A stretch of 64,000 nucleotides of DNA from Halicephalobus mephisto. Lineage: Eukaryota > Nematoda > Chromadorea > Rhabditida > Panagrolaimidae. Below, piece after piece: positions 13,400 to 25,000 of this stretch. The stretch's first letter is position 1. Each line of letters begins with the position of its first letter. The DNA is taken from the NCBI GenBank assembly GCA_009193035.1, contig SWDT01000020.1, positions 248,001 through 312,000 of the forward strand. Direction: 5' to 3'. A model generated the notes under the pieces. It saw nothing but the letters and a program-made list of their open reading frames with translations, was not told the DNA's origin and did no database searches. Position numbers and translations under genes: made by a program.

Positions 13400-13900
13400 T
13401 GTAAAATTTAAACATAGATTTTTTAGAATTTTCGAAGGATTCTGAAGTTTTCTAAAATTAAAAATCAAAAAACTGAAATTTTTAGAAAATTCGGATTGAA
13501 GAAAATTTAAAACATTTTTAGAATTTTCGAAAATTGAAATTAAAAATCAAAAAACTGAAAATTTTTAGAAAATTTAAAACATATTTTTAGAATTTTCGAA
13601 AAATTCTGAAATCTTCTAAAATCGTAAAAAATTTCTAAAATTGAAATTTAAAATTTAAAAACTGAAATTTTTAGAAAATTTAAAACATATTTTTAGAATT
13701 TTCGAGAAATTCTGAAATCTTCTAAAATCGTAAAAAATTTCTAAAATTAAAATTTAAAATTTAAAAACTGAAATTTTTAGAAAATTTAAAACATTTTTAA
13801 AATTTTCGAAAAATTCTGAAATCTTCTAAAATCGTAAAAAATTTCTAAAATTAAAATTAAAAATTAAAAAACTACGAAATTTTCAAGAAATTCTTCGAAA
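13400..13900. repeat. Tandem array, about 110-120 bp, about four copies
   Basis: Units share ATTCTGAAATCTTCTAAAAT and CGTAAAAAATTTCTAAAATT, then AACTGAAATTTTTAGAAAAT. Confidence 0.7.
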
Positions 13901-14728
13901 CAATTTAAGAAACATTTTTTAATTAAAATTTTATAGAATTTTTTAGAAGCTTTCAGAATTTTCGAAAGATTCTGAAGTTTAGAATTTCAAAAAATTTAAA
14001 ATTTCACAAAAATATTCATTTTTAATTTTCACAATAATGTGATTTTTGATTTTTAACATAAATTTTAAAAAAGATTATTTTAAAATTTAATGATACATTT
14101 TATAAAACTTAAAAATCCGAGAAAATCCAAGTTTCCCCGCGGGAAAAGATTTTTCGGACTTTTGGTCTTCTATTTTGGTCGAAAAACGAGGCGCTAATCG
14201 TGCAAAATTATCTTTTTTCCTCTGGCGAAGTTTGATGGAGAACAAGTTTCTTGACACGTTTTGGACATTTGACTAAAACAATGTTTTTTTTTATTCTTGA
14301 ATGAACCTTTGAAAAAGCTAAAATTTATTGATTTTTATGAAATATATCTGGAGGTTTTTCTTTTTCGGCCAGAGGCATCAATCACGGTCGATGCCACGGG
14401 CGGTTTCTTTTTTCGAACTTGTTTGACCATTTGACCGTTTTTTTGTGAAAAAAAAATTGGTTTTTTTATATAATTTTTTGAAAAAAGTGAGGGAGGAATT
14501 TTTGAAGGAGCTTAAAAACGAACTTGAAGAGCTATTCCAAATGTCGATTAGCTATAGGCTCGACTTTTTTATTCATAAAATATTAATAATTCGGTCTATT
14601 GACTGCCGAAGGAAGTAGTCAAGGAACAAGCTCTGTTGGAAGTCCTTGAAGAACTTACCTTAAAGATTGAACTAGTTTAAAATGCTCAAAAAAGAATCAA
14701 GTTGAAGTTGTTTTAGAAAAGTACACAA

Positions 14729-15556
14729 GGGAGTAATTTTTCTCCAATCGAGAGTCGTAGAATTTTTCTTTTTAAATATTAAAATTTCATTTTGGTTTTT
14801 GTTTTTTATATTTTTAGAATCCTCAAGTGGTCTAGTATTGTATACATACATTTTTGATATATGAATGACGACGGGGAAAACGTGATTTTAGGTAAAACGA
14901 AAAATGTATAGGATAGTGATTTTTTTTATTAATAATTGTTTTTTTATTAGTTTTTGTGATTTTAGGATACTTGGAGGTTTAACTATAATTTTAGATACGT
15001 TTTTGATATATGAATGACGACGAGGAAAACGTGATTTTAGGTAAAACGAAAAATGTATAGGATAGTGATTTTTTTTTATTAATAATTGTTTTTTTTAATT
15101 AGTTTTTGTGATTTTAGGATACTTGGAGGTTTAACTATAATTTTAGATACGTTTTTGATATATGAATGACACTGGGAAGGAAATTATTTTAATTAGAATG
15201 AATAATATAGGATAGTGAAATTTTAGTTAAAATATTTGTTTTTTTTTATTAGTTTTTGTGATTTTAGGATACTTGGAGGTTAACTATGATTTTCAGATAC
15301 ATTTTTGATATATGAATGACGACGAGGAAAACGTGATTTTAGGTAAAACGAAAAATGTATAGGATAGTGAATTTTTTTATTAATAATTGTTTTTTTTATT
15401 AGTTTTTCTGATTTTAGGATACTTGAAGGTTTAACTATGATTTTAGATATGTTTTTGATATATGAATAACATGGAGAAAATATTATTTAAATTGAAATTT
15501 TAATTTTTAAAAAATGAAATTTCTTGGACGATCTTCGGATGGAAAAAATTATTTTT
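14729..15556. mobile_element. TIR-bounded array of about 150-bp units with ATATATGAA core
   Basis: Four to five units contain TTTTTGATATATGAATGACG, GGTAAAACGAAAAATGTATA and GATTTTAGGATACTTGGAGG. The left edge has GGGAGTAATTTTTC and CGAGAGTCGTAGAA. The reverse complement of the right edge has AATAATTTTTTCC and CGAAGATCGTCCAAGAA. These ends resemble those of the elements at 43021, 46051 and 48841. No coding capacity. Confidence 0.5.
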
Positions 15557-15916
15557 TAATTTTAATTTTTAATTTTTTTTATTTTTTATTTCTTATTTTT
15601 TATTTTATTCGCGATTTTTTTTAGATTTTTAAATTTTATTTTACCGTAATGGCTTTTAGAAAATCGGATATCTTCAAAAATCTCCCTGTTGCTGAAAAAT
15701 AAAAAATTGACAAAGAGCATCCATTTTTTATTTTTAAATAATTTTAAATATGATTGGTACTGTAATTTTTTCCAAATCAATAAGTTTCTTTTAAAACAAA
15801 AATTTTTTTATAAAAATTCACTGAATTAGAATTAATGAAAAAATTTCAAAGAAAAATGCATTCAATCAACTTTTTTATTTTTATTTAAAATATTTTTTTA
15901 TTTTTTTTATTTTTAG

Positions 15917-15970
15917 CTCAAAAACAGAATCCAGAATGACTGTGCCTTGAATTTCGATTTTTTTTTGAAA
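15917..15970 (+). promoter_or_regulatory. Candidate 5' UTR of ptp-3 with acceptor and a four-codon upstream ORF
   Basis: A strong pyrimidine tract and TTTTAG end at 15916, 54 nt before the start ATG. In nematodes such a site upstream of the first ATG is often the spliced-leader trans-splice acceptor. The leader contains ATG ACT GTG CCT TGA starting at 15938, a short upstream ORF. Trans-splicing is inferred, not shown. Confidence 0.4.
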
Positions 15971-16073
15971 ATGAAGAAACATAAAAAATTTTTGTCTTTA
16001 ATTGGACAAATTTTAATTTCGGTCATCTTAGTTACTGGAATAAAGGAAAATGTCACTCATGCTGTCAACAACG
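15971..16073 (+). CDS. ptp-3: ptp-3 exon 1: signal peptide of the long isoform
   Basis: ATG at 15971 opens 34 codons: a basic start (MKKHKK), a hydrophobic core ([18 protein letters not shown]) and a short polar tail. It ends in phase 1 at GGTAAG. The stop-free frame continues correctly into the Ig1 exon as a GAT codon. Confidence 0.85.
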
Positions 16074-19000
16074 GTAAGAATTAATTTTATAATTTTTATA
16101 AAAAATAATCTGGATGCTCTTTGATCGGTTTTTAAATTTAAAAAAATTGCAGAATGGATATATCAAAATTATATCCAAGCTTTGTCTTGTAAGTTTGAGA
16201 AAATAATTTTAAAAAAAATAATTGATATATGAAAAGTAGTTTTTTGAAGTAATTAATATATGAAAACTAGTTTTTAAAAAGTGATTGATATATGAAAGTA
16301 GTTTTTAAAAAGTAATTGATATATAAAAGTGATTTTTCGAAGTAGTTGATATATGAAAGTGGTTTTTTAAAAATAGTTGATATATGAAAAATAGTTTCCT
16401 AAAAGTAGTTGATATATGAAAGTAATTTTTCGAAGTAATTGATATATGAAAAATGGTTTTTAAAAAGTAATTGATATATGAAAGTGGTTTTTTAAAAGTA
16501 ATTGATACATAAAAGTGATTTTTCGAAATAGTTGATATATGAAAAATAGTTTTTAAAAAGTAGTTGATATATGAAAGTGGTTTTTTTGAACTGATGTATG
16601 GAGATTGATTTTTTAGATGGTCCAGCATTATTGGTTAAACCGGATTCTTCCCTTGTTCCGGCAGATACCAGAATTTCGTTTTTCTGTAGAGCTGATGGAA
16701 ACCCGATTCCTTCTGTTACATGGAAGAAAAATGGACAACCTATTTCCGATTCCCGATTTACAACAAAAACTTTGACTAATGGGCTGTCGACCCTTAGGAT
16801 AGAACCGGTGCTGTTAGAGGACTCAAATACGACTATTTCTTGCACGGCAGATAACGGAGTTGGAAGTCCGATAAAAGCAGAAGCTGTTTTGACTGTTATT
16901 TCTGAAAATGAATTATCATCTGGATTTCCGGTTATTGAAGCTCATCCTATTCTGAAGTCGGTTGAACAAGGAAGAACGGCCTACATCACGTGCAAAGTCA
17001 CGGGGGAGCCGCGGCCGAGGGTCCTGTGGCTGAGGGACATGATGCCGATCGACATCAGAAGCAACACCAGATATTCCGTTTCAACTCTTGGAAATCCTGG
17101 TAAGTTTTATTTTATTTTATATAAATTTTAATATTTTTTTTTTGATTTTTTTAAATTGCTTCAGAATATCGAGAAAAAATAATTGGTGAGATTCTGGTTT
17201 AATTTAATTTTCAAAAATACTTCACAACAATTTTATTTTTTTTTAAATCTCACAAACTAATGCTTTGTTAAATTTTATAGTTTGATGTTGGAATTTTTCG
17301 CGCTAAACACTATTTGCAAAGTTTTTTAAAAAAAGTTTTAATTTGTTTTATTAAATTTGATAAAATTTGAATTTTCTCGTTAAGACAAAATTTTAAAAAA
17401 AATTAATAAAAAAATAATTTTTAAAAAAATTAACTCTTAAAAAAAATTATTTAAAAAAGATTTATTTTTAAAAAAATTTATATAAGAAAAATATTTTAAA
17501 AAAAGATTTATTTAAAAAAAGATTATTTTAAAAAGATTTATATAAAAAAAATATTTTAAAAAAAGATTTATTTAAAAAAAATATTTTAAAAAAAGATTTA
17601 TTTTAAAAAAAAAAGATTTATTTAAAAAAGATCATTTTAAAAATGATTTATTTAAAAAAATTATTTAAAAAAAGATTTATTTTAAAACATTATTTAAAAA
17701 AGATTTATTTTTAAAAAAATTTGGTGTTTTTTAAATTAAAATTTAATGTTTATTTTAAATGTTTTTATTATAGTTTTATTAATTGTAAAAAATGACTAAA
17801 TTGAAAATATTGAATTTTAAAAGTTTTTGTTTAAAAAATTGAATTTTGTCTTAATGAAGAAATTTAAATTTTTAATTTTTGAAATAAAGCACAGATTTTT
17901 CTCTTTTCACAATTCACTGATTTTGTTTGATTTTAATAATTTTTAAATAAATAAATTTTAGGAGCGTTGATGATTCAACAAGCTCGAGAAGAAGATCAAG
18001 GAAAATATGAATGTGTGGCCAGAAATGAACATGGAGTTGTTCATTCTAGATCTGCTCATATTTACGTTAAAGGTAATTTTTCTGTTTTTTCATAAATAAT
18101 ATATAAATTTTATTTTTTTAAATTTTCGACAAATTAAATCAAAATTTTTTTTTATTTTTGATTTTTTAAACAAATTAAATCTAAATTTTACTTTTTTTCT
18201 GATTTTTGATAAATAATATATAAATTTTATTTTTTTTAATTTTCGACAAATTAAATCAAAAATTTTTTTTTATTTTTGATTTTTTAAAGAAATTAAATCT
18301 AAATTTTACTTTTTTTTCTGATTTTAGATAAATAATATATAAATTTTATTTTTTTTTCTGATTTTTTAAAGAAATTAGATCCGAATTTTACTTTTTAAAA
18401 TTTTTGGAAAATTAAATCAAAATTTTATTTTAATTTTTCCTGATTTTTCACAAATTAAATCTAAATTTTATTTTGATTTTTTTTTATTTTTTAAAGAAAT
18501 TAGATCCGAATTTTATTTTTATTTTTGATTTTTGATAAATAATATACAAATTTTATTTTTTTAAATTTTTTACAAATTAGATCCGAATTTTATTTTTATT
18601 TTTGATTTTTTAAAGAAATTAGATCCGAATTTTATTTTTTTTCTGATTTTTGACAAATTAAATCTAAATTTTATTTTTATTTTTTGAATTAAATCTGAAT
18701 TTTACTCCAATTTTTCTGATTTTTTAAAGAAATTAAATCCGAATTTTATTCTTGTGGAAATTGACAAAGAACAATTTCACGACTGAATGATGCCGTTTGA
18801 ATAATGAACATTTGTTTGTGTTCGAGGACTGTTTGCGTTTTTCGAGAGGAACCTGCAAGGACGGCATTCCCAAAGTGGCCTAAAGTAACTTAATAGGAAC
18901 ACGACAAATGCTGGAATTTTCGCTTCAAGTGCAAAATGTTCTCATTATAGAAATAGGAAAAAATGACCTCAAACGGTCTAATAGTTTTGAAACATTTAAT

Positions 19001-22000
19001 TTTGTCATTAATTTTGTTTCTAAAAATGTATATTTTTAAAAATTTTATTGATAGATGAATTTTAATTTTTTTAAAAATGAAATATATTGAAGTTTTTTAA
19101 GATAAGTGAAATAGTGAATTTTAAATTTCTGGTCTTGATTGGAAAGTTTTAAAAAGTCATGGTAGGAGTATTTTTGAAAATTTGTGGAAAATATTTTTTT
19201 TATTATTTTATGATTTTGAGACTTTTTGGAATTATATGAATAAGAAAATTAAAATTTTTCGGTCTTGATTGGAAAATTAAAATTTTTCGGTCTTGATTGG
19301 AAAATTTCAAAAAGTCGTGCTGGGAGTATTTTTGAAAATTTATGGAAAATATTTTTTTATTATTTTATGATTTTGAGACTTTTTGGAATTATATAAATAA
19401 GAAAATTAAATTTTTTTGGTCTGGATTGGAAAATTTCAAAAAGTCGTGCTGGGAGTATTTTTGAAAAATTTGCAGGAAATATTTTTTATGGTTGTGTGAT
19501 TTTCGAGTGTATTTATGCCTATCTGATCTGAGCATGGAGAGCAAATGTTTTGTCCGGATTAGTCTCGCGAATGAACTATCCATTTCTGTCCAGCCTTGAC
19601 CGTTACAAGTTTGGGTCGAACGAAATTCATTATATAGGATTTTTGAGAAAAGCAACTTTAATGATCCAACTCGTCTCAGATTGCCCTTTTGGCACTTGGT
19701 TTGGTCTCCAATAACTCCCTTAAAGCTTTGGTTTACGGCTTTTGTTGGTCTATGGTGGACCAGTTGCCTGAGGAAATGACCCCTTCCTCTTTCTGGAATG
19801 ACCAATATCGGGTTTCATTTTTTATACTTTTCATTCACCTTTAAATTTTTAAAATTTAAAATTCCTTAAGTTTTTAAAAATTTCCAAATTATTTAAATTT
19901 TTAAAATTACTTAAATTTTTTAAATTGTTTTAATTTTTAAAATTAAAAATTCTTAATTTCTAAATTCCTTAATTTTTTTTTATTTTTAAAATTTAATATT
20001 TAAAAATTTTAAATTTTTAAATTCCTTAAATTTGTTAATTTTTAAAATTCTTAATTTCTAAATTCCTTAATTTTTTTTTATTTTTAAAATTTAATATTTA
20101 AAAATTTTTAATTTAAAAATTCTTAATTTCTAAATTTTTAAATTTTTAAATTTTTAAATTTTTAAATTTTTAAATTTTTAAATTTTTAAATTTTTAAAAT
20201 TTTTTGAAAAACAGATGTCAAAAAATCGGTCTTTTGATTGGTTAGTTTACTGGTTTCTATCGGGAACCTTAATCTAGAACCAGATATGCCAAATGTTGTC
20301 CCGAAAAATTGTGCAATATATAGTTTCATAGGTTTTTGGAATGAAATGGTTGTTGTCCGAAAAACAATAAAAATGAAAATTGTCTTGACCAGATAAATTA
20401 TAAAAAAATTACCAAATTTTTTTCGAAGAAAATTTATTTGGACAATTTTTCGTGTTTTAAAATTAAATTTAGTTTTAATTTTAGTTTTTAAATTTTTGAA
20501 TTAAAAATTCTGAAATTTTTTATTTTTCAAAAATTAAAGTTTTTTCGTGTTAGGAGTTCTTTGATTTTTTCGAATTTTTTCGTGTTAGGAGTTCTTTGAT
20601 TTTTTCGAATTTTTTCGTGTTAGGAATTTTTGAATTTTTTCGTGGTAGGAGTTCTTTAAATTTTTTCCAATTTTTTCGTGTTAGGAATTTTTAAATTTTT
20701 TCGTGTTAGGAGTTTTTAAATTTTTCCCCAATTTTTTCGTGTTAGGAGTTCTTTAAATTTTTTCCAATTTTTTTGTGTTAGGAGTCCTCGGATTTTCTTC
20801 CTTTTAAAAGTTTTTGAATATTTTCCTGTTTAGATGTCTTTAATTTTTTGTCTTAGGGATTTTAAAATTCTTGAATTTTTTTGATTCTAAAAATATTTAA
20901 ATTTTTCGTTTTAAAAGGTTTTTAAATTTTTTTTGAGGATATTTAAATTTTTGAATTTTTTTTGAGGATACTTAAATTTTTAAATTTTTTTTGAAGATAC
21001 TTAAATTTTTGAATTTTTTTTGAAGATATTTTAATTTTTGAATTTTTTTTTGAGAATATAAATTTTTGAATTTTTTTTGAGGATACTTAAATTTTTGAAT
21101 TTTTTTCTTTTTAGGAGTTTCTTTGTTCTTTTGGGAACCAAATTTTAGAACGATTAATAACTGTTGGTCGCGCAACAAGTGAAAACTGGCCAGGATGGTC
21201 GAAATCCCCGAGGGAAATGTTTCAGCTTAGTTGGATGAACGGCCAAACGGGAATAACAAGAAGTCAACTTGGCCGTTTTTACTTTTCTCAGAGGTGCGCA
21301 ATTTGGGGATCCGGAAGAAAAGAAATATTTTCCAAAGTCTGATTTATTGCCCTGAGTTCCGACTTTGAAGAATCTTTAATGTACTTTTACTGCATTTTTA
21401 AAAAGTTAAAAATACCGAATTTAAATTTAAATTTTAGTTTTTTTTTCAAATGTAAAAAATGAAAAAAATTCGTTTTTGGACTTTAAACCTATGGTTTTTC
21501 TGGATTTATTTTTCCTCTTCAATGGCGTTATTTTTTCAACATACTTTTCCCAGAAAAATTTTTGAAGAAGCTCAAAAATTAACTCAAGGACAAAGTTTTT
21601 TTGATGATTATGAAAAAAATAAAGAAATTAGAAGTTTTAATCAAACTGAAAAAGGTAAAATTTGGATCTGTATTTTTTAAAATTAAAATTTATAAAATTT
21701 TACGGATTTAAATTTTTTATTTTTTAAAAAAAGTTAATTTTTAGAATTTTAATTTTTAAAAAAAGTTTATTTTTGAAATTTTAATTTTTTTTTAAAAAGT
21801 TAATTTTTAGAATTTTGTTTTTTTTAAAAAAGTTTATTTTTGAAATTTTAATTTTTTTTTAAATAGTTAATTTTTAAAATTTTGATTTTTTTAAAAAGTT
21901 TATTTTTAAACTTTTAATTTTCTTTAAAAAAAGTTAATTTTTAAAATTTTGTTTTTTAAAATTAAAATTGAAAATAATTAATAAATATTTTTTTTCGAAA

Positions 22001-25000
22001 TTTTTACTGTAATTTTATTACTTTTAAAAAAAATTAAAAGATTTTTCTTAATGAAAAAAAAATTAAATAGTTTTTAAAAAATTAAAAATTTTTTATTAAT
22101 GAGAAAAATTCAAATTTGATGTTTTATAAAATAATTTAAATAATAATTTTGTTTTTAGTAAGAAGAGTTCCACCGTATTTTACGACGAAATTTCAAAAAG
22201 TTTACAAAGTTGGAATTGGATCCAATTTTAACTTGACTTGTGTTGCTGTGGGATATCCGATGCCAAGGGTCTTCTGGAAAAGACAATCGGATGATTCATT
22301 TTTGACAGATCCTTCAACAGCCCCAATTGGAAAAAATATTCTTACTTTGACGAATGTTGAAAATTCGGAAAATTACACTTGTATTGCTGTTTCTAAACTT
22401 GGAAATATTGAAATTTCGACGACGATTGAAGCGAAGGAATTGCTTCCGGCGCCTTCTGGATTCAGAGTTGTTCAAGCCGGAGACTGTAGTGTCCAGTTAA
22501 GATGGGATTCCGTGGTTTCGACGAATCCGGAAGATCCCATTCAAGGTTATGTGGTCAAATATAGGCAAAAGTAAGTTTTTTAAATAAGTTTTTTTAAATA
22601 ATTTTTTAAAATAACTTTTTTAAATAATTTTTTTAAATAAGTTTTTTTAAATAATTTTTTTAAATAATTTTTAAAATAATTTTTAAAATAATTTTTTTAT
22701 TAATTTTTTTAAATAATTTTTGTGTGGTTTGAAAAATAACAAAAATTTGGTGTTTTTTTAATTTTTTAGACTTTCGTCCATTTCTTCGTCGACTTTGAAA
22801 CCCCCTACGGAGTGAGTTGTTGATTTTTTAATATTGTTTGATGTGGTGTGGATTTTTTAATTTTTTATTGAATTTTTGGAAATTTTTAGAATTTTATGCA
22901 AATTTTTAAACTTTGAAATTTCTAGAATTTTTGAAGTTTTTTAAAATTTTATAGTTAATATTGAAATTTATAAAAAAAATTAAAATTTGTAATTTTTTTA
23001 CAAAATTTAAACAAATTGATTAATTTTTATATTTTTTTATAAATTTCGAAATTAAAGTGAAATTTAAAGTTTTTTTATAAAATTTAAACAAATTGATTAA
23101 TTTTTGTATTTTTTTAAATTTAAATTTTTTTTATAAAATTTAGACAAATTGATTTTTGTATTTTTTTTATTAATTTTGAAATCAAAATGAAATTTATAAT
23201 TGTTTTTATAAAATTTAAATAAATTGATTGATTTTTGTATTTTTTTTAAATTTAAATTTTTTTTACAAAATTTAGACAAATTGATTTTTATGTTTTTTAA
23301 AATTTCAAAATTAAAATAAAATTTGTAATTTTTTGCTATATTTGATCGATTTGTTTTTTTACAAAAATTTAATTTGATGTTGGTTGTTTTATAAATCTCG
23401 ACAGAATTCTAGAAATTTTCTAAAAATTTGCATTAAAACAATTTTTAAAATAATTTTGAAATTTCCAATATTTATTTTTAATTTTTTACAGTAATGCGAA
23501 TATTATTTTAGATACGCCGAACGAGGAGGAATTTTTAAAGAATTAAAAGTCGGAGAATCTCAAAAAACAGCGGTAATCGAAGGATTGGAACCTTATCAAG
23601 TTTGTTTTTAAATAAAATTAATTAAAAAATTTATTTTTAGCAATATGAATTTGTACTTTATGGAATTTCTGCTTTGGGAAAAGGACATCCAACTATTCCG
23701 ATCGAAGCTCAAACAGCAGAAATTATTCCTGCTTATCCTCCGGCCGATGTGAAAGCTAGACCTTTGAATTCTCAGTCTGTTCTTGTTCAGTGGTCTCCTC
23801 CAGAAGTTCCCAATGGAAGAATAACGGGTTATAAAGTGTTTTATACAAATAAAGAAACAATTGATGAAAATGAAAAAAATGATTGGATGAGTGTAAGTTT
23901 TTTTATTTTATTTTAAATTTTAAAAAATCTTTAATTTTGAGATTTTTAAAAATTTAAAAATTATTTTTTATTTGAAATTTAGAGGAATTTTTAATTTTGA
24001 GGTTTTTTAAAAATTAAAAAAATTTTTTTTATTTGAAATTTTAAAAAATTTTTAAATTATTTTTTATTTAAAATTTTAAAAAATCTTTAATTTTGAGGTT
24101 TTTTAAAAATTTTTAATATATTTTTTATTTTAAATTTTTTGATTTTTTTAATTTTTAAAATTTCTTAAATATTTTTATTGTAATTTTTAAATATTTTTCA
24201 TTTAAAATTTTAAAAATGTTTTAAATTTTTGAATATTTTTGTCGAAAATTATTTTGAAATTAGAAAAATTAATTTTATTTGAACTTTTTAGAAAGAAGTA
24301 AAAGCGGATGAACAGATGGCGACATTGTCTTCTTTGAGTCCGGATAAAACATACTATATCCAAGTCCAAGCAAAAAATTCCAAAGGTTATGGACCATTTT
24401 CGAAAACTGTAACTGTAATTACGAAACAAGGAGTACCTGGACAGCCTTCTAAGTTAATTGCGAAATCCGTGGATTCAAGAAGGATTATGTTGTCTTGGGA
24501 AAAACCGCTTCATTCTTTTAATATCGTGGGATATACGATCAGATTTAACGTGTCTTCTGTGGAAACGAAGGAGTTGAGATTGACGTCGGATGTTCAGAAG
24601 CATACTGTAGATGGATTAAAACCTGACACTTTTTACAGTTTCAGAGTAGCGGCTCACTCCGATCGGGGCCAAGGGGCGTTCGGGGACGAAGTTGTTTCAA
24701 AAACTCTTAAATCAAGTAAGTAATTTAAATTTAATTTTTAATTTTGTAATTTTATTGTGAAATTTGTGTTTTTATAGATGCAATTATTTTTCCGAATATC
24801 TTTATTGTGAATAGAAATTCGTCGAAATTTGTTACTGTGGATTTTTTTGGAGAAAATATTTTTAATTTAAGTGTTTTTTTTGTTTTGGAATACAGAAAAG
24901 TCCCTGAGGGAAATCCAGAAAGCAGTTATGAAGATTTCGAAGACTTGGAAGGAAGTGGGAATTTTGAATTTGAAGAAAAATGGACTCAAATTGAAATTAA

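Larger units (their letters stand above)
915..15900. other. Gene-poor intergenic region, about 15 kb
   Basis: No convincing gene was found between the membrane-protein gene and ptp-3. The sequence is AT-rich low complexity and tandem arrays (listed separately), broken by short islands of higher GC (about 1840-2040, 4680-5110, 5870-6000, 6900-7070, 7690-8100, 8930-9240, 11870-11950, 14140-14300). Open frames in these islands are short, lack good ATGs or splice context, and match no family I know. The one at 4671-4848 (+) is the most protein-like. Regulatory elements for ptp-3 may lie in the last few kilobases, but none can be named. Confidence 0.6.

Noticed and set aside
16305..16628. 107-codon minus-strand ORF
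   Set aside because: Produced by the 31-bp array in the ptp-3 intron.
19389..19805. 138-codon minus-strand open frame in the Ig2-Ig3 intron
   Set aside because: Ends inside a tandem array, composition changes along its length, and no domain is recognisable.
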